17,270 nt of DNA, taken from the NCBI GenBank assembly GCA_031555145.1, contig JAVBUR010000125.1, positions 1 to 17,270 on the forward strand, in the 5' to 3' direction. Positions 1 to 7,778 of this stretch are shown one piece after another; positions within the stretch are counted from its first letter, which is position 1; the number at the start of each line of letters is the position of its first letter. The translations under genes were made by a program, and so were the position numbers. Source of the DNA: JAJDIA01 sp031555145 (GTDB taxonomy: Bacteria > Bacteroidota > Bacteroidia > Bacteroidales > Tannerellaceae). The notes below the pieces were generated by a model. That model saw nothing but the letters and a program-made list of their open reading frames with translations, did no database searches and was not told the origin of the DNA.

Positions 1-175
1 TGTCGAGATCGCCTTCCCCGAGGGCCTCGTCACCAACTATGGCAAAACACTACCCGTCTCCCACGAAATGGGCGCCACCGCCGAAATCGTCACCGAAGAC
101 CTCCGCCTGATCGAACGGTTCTTCCTGCCGCTGAAGAAAGTCTTCAGGGAAGGGATAAAAGCCAAAGCACCGTGA
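1..175 (+). CDS. HlyD-family secretion adaptor, C-terminal fragment
   Basis: Reading from base 2 gives 57 codons ending in TGA at 173-175; the 5' part of the gene lies outside the window. The visible tail contains TNYGKTLPVSHEMGATAEI followed by TEDLRLIERFFLPLKKVF. This is the usual end of periplasmic HlyD-type adaptors: a last beta-hairpin of the barrel domain, then a basic, hydrophobic C-terminal helix. Adaptors of this family link an inner-membrane exporter, often a peptidase-containing ABC transporter in Bacteroidetes, to an outer-membrane channel. The partner exporter would be expected to the left, outside the window, so the substrate cannot be inferred. Family assignment rests on sequence pattern recognition of a short segment only. 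Confidence 0.72.
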   Translation, partial: VEIAFPEGLVTNYGKTLPVSHEMGATAEIVTEDLRLIERFFLPLKKVFREGIKAKAP

Positions 176-200
176 ACAGGCTGTCCACGGTGCTCTTTAT
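166..200. terminator. Bidirectional-looking hairpin terminator between the HlyD-type gene and the convergent protease gene
   Basis: A perfect 9-bp stem (AGCACCGTG at 166-174 pairing with CACGGTGCT at 186-194) encloses an 11-nt loop. On the plus strand it is followed by CTTTATT, and on the minus strand by TTGGCTTTTAT. It overlaps the stop codon of the plus-strand gene and lies 34 nt past the stop of the minus-strand protease gene, so it could serve both converging transcripts. The T tracts are interrupted, so strength is uncertain. Confidence 0.7.
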
Positions 201-227
201 TAGTGATTTATGACAAAGGGAGCGACC

Positions 228-3200
228 TTACTTGTTCCACACGCGTGGAGCAGGTGCGGGAGCAAGGGGCTTGCGGTCTTTGAGTTGCTTCATGACTTCT
301 TCGATGGCGCGGTTGAGTTGTTGGTCTTCGCCGTTCCATTCTTTGATGGGGTCGTTGTCGATTTCGATATCGGGAGCTACACCGTAATTCTCGACCATCC
401 ACTGTCCGTTCAGATCATAGCTGGTGAAGAAGGGGACACGGATGTCGGTACCATCCATATACGGCAGCGGGCCACTGATGCCGACAATACCTCCCCAGGT
501 ACGCGTACCGATCAGTTTACCCAATCCCAGGGCACGGAATCCCCACGGGAAGAGGTCACCGTCGGAGGCCGAGTACTTGTTGATAAGGCAGACTTTGGGG
601 CCTACCTGTACGGCATCGGGCACGGTTCCGATCAGCTTTGAGCCGCGACGCATGGTGAGACGGTAGGGTTCGCGGGACAACCGTTCGAGGATCATGGGCG
701 ACACATTGCCGCCACCGTTCGCACGGTCGTCGATAATCAGGCCTTCCTTATCCAATTGCGGATAGAAATAGCGGGCAAATTCATTCAAGCCTTCCACACC
801 CATATCGGGGATGTAGATATAGCCGATCTTACCGTTGGAGGCTTTTTCTACCTTCTTCATATTGTCTTGTACCCATGCATAGTGATACAGCGGGTATTCG
901 TCGGCCAGCGGTGAGATGACGACCTTTCGGGCGCCGTCGAGCTGCGGTTTGCTGTTCAGTCGGAGTTCGGTGGAGACACCGGCCTTACCGACCAGCAGGG
1001 CATACATGTCTTTGGCCGTGTTCGTCGGAACACCGTCGATCGAGACAATATATTCGCCCACCTTTGCATCCACACCGGCCTCGGTCAGGGGCGAGCGGAG
1101 GTCACTGCTCCAGGAAGCACCGGGGAGGATCTTTTCAAGACGGAAGAAACCGCTCTTATCGCGGGAAATTTCCGCACCAAGCAGCCCGGTCTGGATCCGT
1201 TTCGGGGATTCGCGTTCGCCGGGGTTGACATAGGCGTGCCCGCAATCCAGCTCACCGATCATCTCACCGATCAGGTAGTTCAGGTCGAGGCGTGTCTTGA
1301 CATACGGCAGCATGACGCCGTACTTGGCTTTCATTGCTTTCCAGTCTACACCGTGCATATTTTCCACATAGAAGCCGTCGCGGTAGGCACGCCAGGCTTC
1401 GTCGAAGATCTGTGCCCATTCCAGTGTATAGTCTACGGGGATCTTCATATCAGACAGGTTGACGGCATCTTTCAAATCAATCTTGCCGGAAGGCAGGTCG
1501 GTGACGTACAACTGGCCGGCTTTATAAAACCATACTTTCTTGCCGCCGGGCTGGGTGTACATGGTAGCGCCTTCGGCCACGGTTTCTTCTTTCTGCTTTT
1601 CAAGGTCATATACCTTGGTCGCACCGCGGTTGAAATAATATACCTTCTTTCCGTCGGAGAAGAAATTGCTGTAGCGTGAGCCTGTAAGGGGGAGTTGGAT
1701 GATGCGTTCACTGAGACCGTCGGTATCGATTTTGACGGTAACGGCGGTTTCCTTCTTGTCACCGTCTTTCTTTTCCCCCTCTTTCTTCGGTTCGTCTTTC
1801 TTCGGTTCATCCTTTTTGGTGATGGCGGCTTCGGCGTCTTTCAAGAGGAAAGGCGACGGGGCGTCTTTGGTCAGCAGGGCGAGATACACGCCGTTCATGT
1901 TGTTATACACATGGTTCCATTCCGTCGAACCGTAGGTGGGATTGAAGTCTCGGGCAGAGGTGAAGACAAGATATTTGCCGTCGGTACTGAAGACAGCCGA
2001 TGAGGAATCATACCAGCGGTCGGTAACCGGGTATTCGCGTTTGTCGTTCAGGTTATAGAGGTACACGATAGACACCTGGTTGTCGGCCGTACGCGAGTAG
2101 GTCAGCCAGTTATTGTCGGGACTCCAGGCTACGCCGTAGATCTCGCCGTTGGGGTCTTGCAGGACGGTCGTCACTTGTTTGCTAGCTATGTCGACCACAC
2201 GGATACGGTTCTTACGGTCGGTATAGACGATCCGTTTGGCATCGGGGCTCCAGCGGAGGCTACGGATATAGGTGTCGTTGTTCCTCGTCAGTTGCACCGG
2301 TTCACCGCCGGCTGCTTCCCGGAAATAGATCTCGGTTTCGCCCATTCCATCGGAGATATAGGCGATATACCGGCCGTCGGGCGACCATTGTCCGTCGCGG
2401 TCGTGCTGACCGGGCGAGCGGGTGATGTTACGAGTCACGCCTTTATCGGCCGGGAGGTTGAACACTTCACCGCGAGCCGTCACCGCCAGGCGATTGCCGT
2501 CGGGCGAGAGGCTGGTGGCACTGAGGTAATCGGCACCGTCTTTCGTAACGCTACGGGCATAGATATTGTCGGAGGTAAGCGATACGGTGATTTTCTTCGG
2601 TTGTTTGGAAGCGGCATCCATGACATAGAGGTAACCGCCTTTCTCGAATACGATGGTCTGTCCGTGGCAAGACGGGAATTTGATATCGTAATCGGTGTAA
2701 TTGGTTACTTTCGTGGTTTGCTTCGTCTTTGTATCATACACAAAGAGATTCATGATGCGGTCGCGGTCGGAGAGGAAATACACCTCGTCGCCGATCCACA
2801 TCGGAAAGATATCCTGCGCCTTGTTGTTGGTGATATTCTCTACCTTACCCGCTTTGGCGTCGTAGATCCAGACATCGTCAGCCATACCGCCTTCGTAGTA
2901 TTTCCAGGTACGGAACTCACGCATCACCCGGTTGTAGGCAAGTTTTGATCCATCAGGGGAATAACTGCAAAAGCCACCTTCCGGCAAGGGGATGACGGTA
3001 GACAGGCCGCCTTCCCTATCAACGGTATAGAGGCGTCCGTCGAATCCGCTGCTGATGCGGTTGCGATAGACAATCCGCTGTCCGTCGGGCTGCCAGCCCA
3101 TGACCATATTGTTGGGTCCCATACGATCACCCAGGTCGTCACGGCTGTTCGTCGCCGTGTAGGTGATACGGAGAGGTTCACCTCCATGGGAGGGCACAGT

Positions 3201-3470
3201 ATATACTTCGGTGTTACCGTCGTATTGCCCGGTGAACGCAATGGTTTTGCCGTCGGGCGAGAACCGGGGAAACATTTCATAGCCGACATGCGAGGTAAGC
3301 CGTTGGGCTTCGCCGCCGGTTACAGGGACTTTGTACAGGTCGCCGGCATACGAGAAGACGACTTCTGCGCCGTTCGTAGCAGGAAACCGCAGCAAGCGGG
3401 CTTCTTCAGCGCTGGCGCTATACAGGACGCCGGCAGACAAAAGCAGGAGGGTAAGGATTCTTTTGCTCAT
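228..3470 (-). CDS. Secreted Tricorn-like S41 peptidase
   Basis: A 1080-residue protein beginning MSKRILTLLLLSAGV with a signal peptide probably cut after SASA, so it should act in the periplasm. Two WD40/PD40-type beta-propellers fill about residues 25-560, with repeated SPDG turn motifs. A Lys/Glu/Asp linker (about 551-575, with KKDEP twice) follows, then a Tricorn core region, a PDZ-like domain (about 760-855) and the C-terminal peptidase lobe. In the archaeal Tricorn family the catalytic set is His746, Ser745, Ser965 and Glu1023. Here His745, Ser969 (in SASDGD) and Glu1027 (in VENYGV) align well, but the position before His is Gly744. Two upstream in-frame ATGs exist (3503 and 3479). I chose 3470 because it gives an ideal signal peptide and because the -7 element at 3501-3508 would place the transcript start after 3503. 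Substrate unknown; presumably degrades peptides. Confidence 0.9.
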   Translation of the reverse strand: MSKRILTLLLLSAGVLYSASAEEARLLRFPATNGAEVVFSYAGDLYKVPVTGGEAQRLTSHVGYEMFPRFSPDGKTIAFTGQYDGNTEVYTVPSHGGEPLRITYTATNSRDDLGDRMGPNNMVMGWQPDGQRIVYRNRISSGFDGRLYTVDREGGLSTVIPLPEGGFCSYSPDGSKLAYNRVMREFRTWKYYEGGMADDVWIYDAKAGKVENITNNKAQDIFPMWIGDEVYFLSDRDRIMNLFVYDTKTKQTTKVTNYTDYDIKFPSCHGQTIVFEKGGYLYVMDAASKQPKKITVSLTSDNIYARSVTKDGADYLSATSLSPDGNRLAVTARGEVFNLPADKGVTRNITRSPGQHDRDGQWSPDGRYIAYISDGMGETEIYFREAAGGEPVQLTRNNDTYIRSLRWSPDAKRIVYTDRKNRIRVVDIASKQVTTVLQDPNGEIYGVAWSPDNNWLTYSRTADNQVSIVYLYNLNDKREYPVTDRWYDSSSAVFSTDGKYLVFTSARDFNPTYGSTEWNHVYNNMNGVYLALLTKDAPSPFLLKDAEAAITKKDEPKKDEPKKEGEKKDGDKKETAVTVKIDTDGLSERIIQLPLTGSRYSNFFSDGKKVYYFNRGATKVYDLEKQKEETVAEGATMYTQPGGKKVWFYKAGQLYVTDLPSGKIDLKDAVNLSDMKIPVDYTLEWAQIFDEAWRAYRDGFYVENMHGVDWKAMKAKYGVMLPYVKTRLDLNYLIGEMIGELDCGHAYVNPGERESPKRIQTGLLGAEISRDKSGFFRLEKILPGASWSSDLRSPLTEAGVDAKVGEYIVSIDGVPTNTAKDMYALLVGKAGVSTELRLNSKPQLDGARKVVISPLADEYPLYHYAWVQDNMKKVEKASNGKIGYIYIPDMGVEGLNEFARYFYPQLDKEGLIIDDRANGGGNVSPMILERLSREPYRLTMRRGSKLIGTVPDAVQVGPKVCLINKYSASDGDLFPWGFRALGLGKLIGTRTWGGIVGISGPLPYMDGTDIRVPFFTSYDLNGQWMVENYGVAPDIEIDNDPIKEWNGEDQQLNRAIEEVMKQLKDRKPLAPAPAPRVWNK

Positions 3471-3500
3471 AATTAACATTGATTTTTTATCATAATCTGA

Positions 3501-3508
3501 CAAAGATA
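3501..3508 (-). promoter_or_regulatory. -7 promoter element for the Tricorn-like gene
   Basis: The minus strand reads TATCTTTG, matching the Bacteroidetes TAnnTTTG element. A TTAG lies 21 nt upstream as an imperfect -33. By family geometry transcription would start near 3496, giving a leader of about 26 nt before the chosen ATG. Confidence 0.55.
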
Positions 3509-3568
3509 AAGATATTGCGAAGAAAAATGCTAACTTGCAAGCGGTAAGGTATATAAATATGAGTCGTT

Positions 3569-4381
3569 ATGAAAAAAGCAGTGTTGATATGGATGTTGAT
3601 GGTACTTGCCAGCCCTGCGTTTGCCCAGTCGTTGTTTGAGCTGGTGGAAACGGGAAGTGGCAAATTGATCTATATGCCTCGCAGGCAACCCCTTGAATTT
3701 AAGTTACAAATACCCGAAGCGGTGTTCTCTTCATACACTCCTTCCTCGACGGCGACAATAGATGCCAAGTTGCGCGAGTTTATACCTTCGTTCACTCCCA
3801 CGTCGATCGACGAACGCCCGATGGATATGCAGGTGCTTTCGGCTGCTTACCGTCCGTTTTATAATCCATACGCCCTGATGCTGCAAAGCGTGAATCCGAT
3901 GGCGTTTGACTTCCAGGAGACATCGGTCGTCCCCCTCAGCCAACAGCTGGCCTTCTTTACGACCGGACGGCAGTTTACCTGGCCCGGTGCGGGAGGGATC
4001 ACGGATATCCGTTCGGGGCTTGCCTGGCAGGTCGACAAATTGACGGTGGCGGGGAGTGCTTTTGCCGGCCGTTTCTATACGCCCTTTAATGCGTCACCCG
4101 GGTATATGGGCGGGGTACAGTTGGACGCTCACTACCAGTTGACCGACTGGTTGGGAGTTCGTAGCTGGGGCCAATACACCGCCTACAACGGTCGGGAACG
4201 CTTCAATCCGCATATGCTGATGAATACGAACTACAACCATACCGGTGTCGGCGGAGCATTTGAGTTTTACTTCAATGACAACTGGGGCGTCGGCATGGGG
4301 GTACAGTATGAGTTCAACCCCTGGAAGCATAAACTGGAGCCCCAATTCTTCGCCTACCCGATCTATCGCAGCAGCCGCTGA
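3569..4381 (+). CDS. Secreted or outer-membrane protein of unknown function
   Basis: A 270-residue protein with a clear signal peptide (MKKAVLIWMLMVLASPAFA, cut before Gln20). I do not recognise a named domain. The mature part has an N-terminal Pro/Thr/Ser-rich segment. The C-terminal half shows alternating aromatic/polar and Gly-rich strands (for example FEFYFNDNWGVGMGVQYEF near residues 230-250), as in small outer-membrane beta-barrel or periplasmic beta proteins. It has no lipobox cysteine. It is transcribed divergently from the Tricorn-like protease gene, with about 100 bp between start codons, and converges on hflX with only 6 nt between the stop codons and no terminator hairpin in that gap. 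No function is claimed. Confidence 0.8.
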   Translation: MKKAVLIWMLMVLASPAFAQSLFELVETGSGKLIYMPRRQPLEFKLQIPEAVFSSYTPSSTATIDAKLREFIPSFTPTSIDERPMDMQVLSAAYRPFYNPYALMLQSVNPMAFDFQETSVVPLSQQLAFFTTGRQFTWPGAGGITDIRSGLAWQVDKLTVAGSAFAGRFYTPFNASPGYMGGVQLDAHYQLTDWLGVRSWGQYTAYNGRERFNPHMLMNTNYNHTGVGGAFEFYFNDNWGVGMGVQYEFNPWKHKLEPQFFAYPIYRSSR

Positions 4382-4387
4382 CCGTCC

Positions 4388-5605
4388 TTACTCGTTCTCG
4401 TCGTATTGTTGGAATAGGAAGTCGTTGTAGGGGAAACGGGTGATATGTATTTCTTTGACCCGCTGGTACATCAATTCCTTCAACGCATCCACATTGGTGC
4501 GTTCTTTCGCGGAGATGAAGAGGCAGTTGTCGTGCAGCTTGTTCATCCAGGTACGTTTCAGTTCGTCGAGGTCGATATTCTCACGCGTCGGTGGAGCCAG
4601 GTCAAACGGGTCCTTCGGCACAAAGGTAAAGGCATCGACTTTGTTGAAGACAAGGATAGTAGGCTTCTCAGTCTTGTCTATTTCGGCCAATGTCTTGTTA
4701 ACTACTTCGATCTGTTCTTCGAAGGACGGATGGGAGATATCAACTACGTGGATCAACAGGTCGGCTTCACGAACCTCATCCAACGTGGACTTGAATGATT
4801 CAACCAACTCGGTAGGCAGTTTACGGATAAAGCCGACGGTATCGGAAAGCAGGAAAGGGAGGTTTTCGATGATCACCTTCCTGACAGTGGTATCCAGCGT
4901 GGCGAATAGCTTGTTCTCAGCGAAGATCTCGCTTTTACTGAGCAGGTTCATCAACGTGGATTTGCCTACGTTGGTATAGCCGACGAGGGCTACACGAACC
5001 ATCTTTCCACGATTCTTACGCTGCACACTTTTTTGCTTGTCGATATCGACCAGGTCTTGCTTGAGTTTGGCGATCTTGTCCTGGATGATACGTTTGTCGG
5101 TCTCCAACTGGGTTTCACCCGGTCCACGCATCATCACACCACCGCCTCGTTGCCGTTCGAGGTGAGTCCAGAGACGGGTCAGACGGGGTAACATATAATT
5201 ATATTGAGCCAGTTCCACCTGCGTGCGGGCATGCGCCGTCTGGGCACGGTAAGCGAAAATGTCGAGGATCAGACTGGTACGGTCCATGATACGCACCTGT
5301 AATTCCTTCTCGATATTGCGTAGCTGTTTGGCTGTCAACTCGTCGTCGAAGATCACCACGCCTATTTCATGTTCCACCACATATTCTTTGATTTCCTGTA
5401 ACTTCCCCTTACCAACGAATGTTACCGGATTGGCATATTCGAGCTTCTGTGTGAAGCGCTTCATGGTTTCAATACCTGCAGTATCAGCCAGAAAGGCCAA
5501 TTCTTCCAAGTATTCCTTTACCTTTTGTTCGTTCTGGGAGGGGGTAACTAAACCTACGAGTACCGCCTTCTCCGTTTGCACTTCCGAAATAATGAAATCT
5601 TTCAT
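4388..5605 (-). CDS. hflX: GTPase HflX (50S ribosome-associated)
   Basis: A 405-residue TRAFAC-class GTPase. The N-terminal HflX domain (about 1-200) includes the hallmark GPGETQLETDKR (161-172) after a helical hairpin. The G domain carries G1 GYTNVGKST (209-217), a G2 region at FATLDTT (234-240), G3 DTVG (255-258), G4 NKVD (321-324) and G5 SAK (365-367). HflX binds the large ribosomal subunit and splits stalled ribosomes in a GTP-dependent way, especially after heat stress. The frame stays open upstream to an ATG at 5662, but MKDFIISEVQTEKAVLVG at 5605 matches where HflX proteins of this group begin. The 19 extra residues (with YKYKTIIEIIYLCC) look like promoter DNA read as protein. The short C-terminal extension after the G domain ends in acidic YDENE. 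Confidence 0.95.
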   Translation of the reverse strand: MKDFIISEVQTEKAVLVGLVTPSQNEQKVKEYLEELAFLADTAGIETMKRFTQKLEYANPVTFVGKGKLQEIKEYVVEHEIGVVIFDDELTAKQLRNIEKELQVRIMDRTSLILDIFAYRAQTAHARTQVELAQYNYMLPRLTRLWTHLERQRGGGVMMRGPGETQLETDKRIIQDKIAKLKQDLVDIDKQKSVQRKNRGKMVRVALVGYTNVGKSTLMNLLSKSEIFAENKLFATLDTTVRKVIIENLPFLLSDTVGFIRKLPTELVESFKSTLDEVREADLLIHVVDISHPSFEEQIEVVNKTLAEIDKTEKPTILVFNKVDAFTFVPKDPFDLAPPTRENIDLDELKRTWMNKLHDNCLFISAKERTNVDALKELMYQRVKEIHITRFPYNDFLFQQYDENE

Positions 5606-5609
5606 GCAA

Positions 5610-5617
5610 CAAAGATA
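5610..5617 (-). promoter_or_regulatory. -7 promoter element for hflX
   Basis: The minus strand reads TATCTTTG, ending only four bases before the chosen hflX ATG. With the usual spacing, the transcript start would fall on or very near the A of ATG. No TTTG is present at the -33 position. Confidence 0.4.
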
Positions 5618-5637
5618 GATTATTTCAATTATCGTTT

Positions 5638-5645
5638 TATATTTG
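5638..5645 (+). promoter_or_regulatory. -7 promoter element for the 603-residue secreted protein
   Basis: TATATTTG matches TAnnTTTG exactly and lies 29 nt before the ATG at 5675, giving a predicted leader of about 25 nt. No clear -33 TTTG is seen. It is divergent from, and about 20 bp away from, the hflX -7 element. Confidence 0.55.
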
Positions 5646-5674
5646 TAGTCAATTAACATCACAAAATCGAGTCT

Positions 5675-7486
5675 ATGAAGAAACTTGGGTTACCCCTCTT
5701 TTGCTGTTTGGCCATTTATCTGGCCGTCATCGTTTCCCCCTTTCATGTAATTGCTCAACAGGCCGACTTGAATCTATCAGGTTGGCAGTCGTTTGTTGAC
5801 AGCAGTATCAACCCCAAAGTCAGAGATACATTCTTTATACAGACCTTCAATGGAACGCCGGAAGATAACTGGGAATATACGATTATTCAGCAGGCAGAAT
5901 TGTTTGATGCCAAGGCGTTCGGTATCCCTGATGCCTCTGAAGGAAAAAGTCTGAAACTCAACCCTGGGGCAGTTATTGTTTTTGAGGACACCGAGCGGTC
6001 GCCCTGGCATATTGGTGTCAACCTTCATGTCGCCTATGCCACACACGACCTGATGACCGGCGAAAACCTGCACATAATTATAGACGGTGATCAGCGGCGT
6101 GATAAACTACCTGTCAAGGTCCCTTATGACCGATACTCCTTTCACTTCCAGGATATCAAGGAGGGGATAGAAAAACCGTCGGCTACGATCCGTAGTGGAG
6201 GAGAAGGCTTTTTCAACTTCCAGTTGCAAGTCAGTGATTCAGCCGATCAAACGGCCAATGGCTTTTATGCCTTGGACAGTGTATGCGGTTGGCGCTCGAT
6301 CAAGGCGTATACCCTTTTCACCGGCAGTGGCGACTGGCAGGACACCTCCCGCTGGTCACATGCTCCCGCCAGCCGGAACCGGCATGCGCTGATCCGGGGA
6401 GAGGTCTCCGTCTCAGCTAATATCCAATGTGACTCACTACTGTTGGGAGAAGGCAGAGTGTGTGTGGCTGGCGGCAATCACCTGTTTGTACGCGAACTGG
6501 TGCTGAATGGGTCGAATGTCTCCCTGTCAGTGGCCGGAGATATCCATATAAAAGACCGTGCCTGTTATCAACTGGCGTTACCTGAAACAGGGCAATGGTA
6601 TTTCGTCTCCTTCCCGTTTGATGTATATGCCGAAGGGATTGATCCGGGCTTCCAACTGGGAGATCAAGAAACAGAGGCGGAAGGTAATTTCTTTTACCTG
6701 AAGACCTATGATGGGATTCAACGAAGCACAACAGGACGGGCGACGGATAACTGGAAGACTGTCCCTGCCACTATAGTCAACGAAGGAGACCCGGTCTTTC
6801 GCAAAGGGCAGGGCTACCTGATCGCCCTGGACAAGGAAGCCGGCCGGACAACACTTCAATTCGCTGCCCGGCACGACCAGCTACCTACCGGTTTCGGACG
6901 TGAAGGGACTATCCCGGTAAAGGTTTCTCCGGCTGCCGGAGGAGTAGACCCCGAACACCAGGGCTGGATACTATGCGGCAATCCGTTACCGGCATCACTC
7001 CCCTTGTCGGCGATAGAAGCCAATGCCGCTCTCGACGGATATGTATATATGTATGACGGGCAAACATTCCAGGCGTATCCGATCCATCGTCATAGTGAAA
7101 TAGTGATTCCCCCGTTGGCCGCCTTCTTTGTCAAAGCCGGACAGGATACAGAGCTAAAGATCCAATCGACAGGAATGGTGACGAGAACCGGGCAACCGGC
7201 CTACTCCCCTACTCCTTTCCGGACGATAAAAGAACCCGCCGCCTTTTCCGCCACAGCCAACCGGATCCCTTCCGAAGCGGATGTCAGCATCCGGCCGGTC
7301 GACGGCGGGATTCAGGTAGCCGGCCTTCTCTCCCCCGGTTTGCTGTCGGTGATCGACCTGACAGGCCGTGTGTTGGTGAAGCAGTCCCTGTCCGCAGGCA
7401 CTTCCTTTATTCCGCTGCACCTTTCGGCAGGGGTTTACATCCTGCAAATCGATCGGGCACAATATAAAGTGGTTTGGGACAACTGA
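5675..7486 (+). CDS. Large secreted protein with T9SS-like C-terminal sorting domain
   Basis: A 603-residue protein with an N-terminal signal peptide (hydrophobic stretch about 9-25, probable cut after VIA at residue 27). The bulk (about 30-525) is beta-rich with no motif I can name; an aromatic-rich stretch (WYFVSFPFDVY) lies near its middle. The last 70 or so residues are distinctive: LLSVIDLTGRVLVKQSL, then LSAGVYILQI and a final YKVVW. This is the pattern of the type A C-terminal sorting domain used by the Bacteroidetes type IX secretion system (vhDltGrvv...l..GvYivki.....kvvv). If the system exists in this organism, the protein would be exported and possibly attached to the cell surface. 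If not, the domain may be a relic or serve as an ordinary beta-sandwich. Transcription likely starts from the -7 element at 5638-5645. Confidence 0.82.
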   Translation: MKKLGLPLFCCLAIYLAVIVSPFHVIAQQADLNLSGWQSFVDSSINPKVRDTFFIQTFNGTPEDNWEYTIIQQAELFDAKAFGIPDASEGKSLKLNPGAVIVFEDTERSPWHIGVNLHVAYATHDLMTGENLHIIIDGDQRRDKLPVKVPYDRYSFHFQDIKEGIEKPSATIRSGGEGFFNFQLQVSDSADQTANGFYALDSVCGWRSIKAYTLFTGSGDWQDTSRWSHAPASRNRHALIRGEVSVSANIQCDSLLLGEGRVCVAGGNHLFVRELVLNGSNVSLSVAGDIHIKDRACYQLALPETGQWYFVSFPFDVYAEGIDPGFQLGDQETEAEGNFFYLKTYDGIQRSTTGRATDNWKTVPATIVNEGDPVFRKGQGYLIALDKEAGRTTLQFAARHDQLPTGFGREGTIPVKVSPAAGGVDPEHQGWILCGNPLPASLPLSAIEANAALDGYVYMYDGQTFQAYPIHRHSEIVIPPLAAFFVKAGQDTELKIQSTGMVTRTGQPAYSPTPFRTIKEPAAFSATANRIPSEADVSIRPVDGGIQVAGLLSPGLLSVIDLTGRVLVKQSLSAGTSFIPLHLSAGVYILQIDRAQYKVVWDN

Positions 7487-7503
7487 CAGGCGATACAAAT
7501 ACG

Positions 7504-7511
7504 TATCTTTG
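7504..7511 (+). promoter_or_regulatory. -7 promoter element for the 70-residue membrane protein
   Basis: TATCTTTG matches TAnnTTTG, 32 nt before the ATG at 7544; the predicted leader is about 28 nt. It sits in the 57-nt gap after the preceding stop codon, suggesting the small gene has its own promoter. No -33 TTTG at the right distance. Confidence 0.5.
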
Positions 7512-7543
7512 CCTGATCTTATAACCCCGATAATTCCGCATAC

Positions 7544-7756
7544 ATGAAACGAATCAATATCACCAGCCTTGTCCTGCTTGTCTATCTCGCCGTCATGGCC
7601 TTTATCGGTTGGCCGGGTAAGCAGCCGGAACCTGATTATACGCAGTATTTCCTGATCATCGGTCTCAGCGTCGTAGTCATCCTGCTGCTCCGCTTTGTCC
7701 AGATCAAGCGAATGAAGATACGCGAACAACTGAAGCAGCAGGACAGGGAGGAATAA
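7544..7756 (+). CDS. Small two-helix inner-membrane protein
   Basis: A 70-residue protein with two predicted membrane helices: about 6-23 (ITSLVLLVYLAVMAFIGW) and 34-50 (QYFLIIGLSVVVILLLR). They are joined by a short Pro-rich loop and followed by a highly charged tail (KRMKIREQLKQQDREE). Positive residues at both ends predict N- and C-termini in the cytoplasm. It has its own likely promoter. Such short hairpin membrane proteins are common next to Bacteroidales envelope genes, but I recognise no family and assign no function. It converges on the DUF5686 gene with 22 nt between stops and no hairpin. Confidence 0.75.
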   Translation: MKRINITSLVLLVYLAVMAFIGWPGKQPEPDYTQYFLIIGLSVVVILLLRFVQIKRMKIREQLKQQDREE

Positions 7757-7778
7757 CCTATCCCGCGTCTTTCGTTCC

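Noticed and set aside
1755..1830. Tandem-looking TTCTTCGGTTC repeats as a DNA repeat element
   Set aside because: They encode the KKDEP repeats of the protease linker and are explained by the protein.
2157..2948. 263-codon plus-strand frame opposite the Tricorn-like gene
   Set aside because: Antisense shadow of a well-supported coding region; its translation has no family features and the other long plus-strand frames in 210-3476 are of the same kind.
5606..5662. N-terminal extension of HflX by 19 residues
   Set aside because: Extension is AT-rich, contains the promoter elements and does not fit the usual HflX start, which matches MKDFIISE at 5605.
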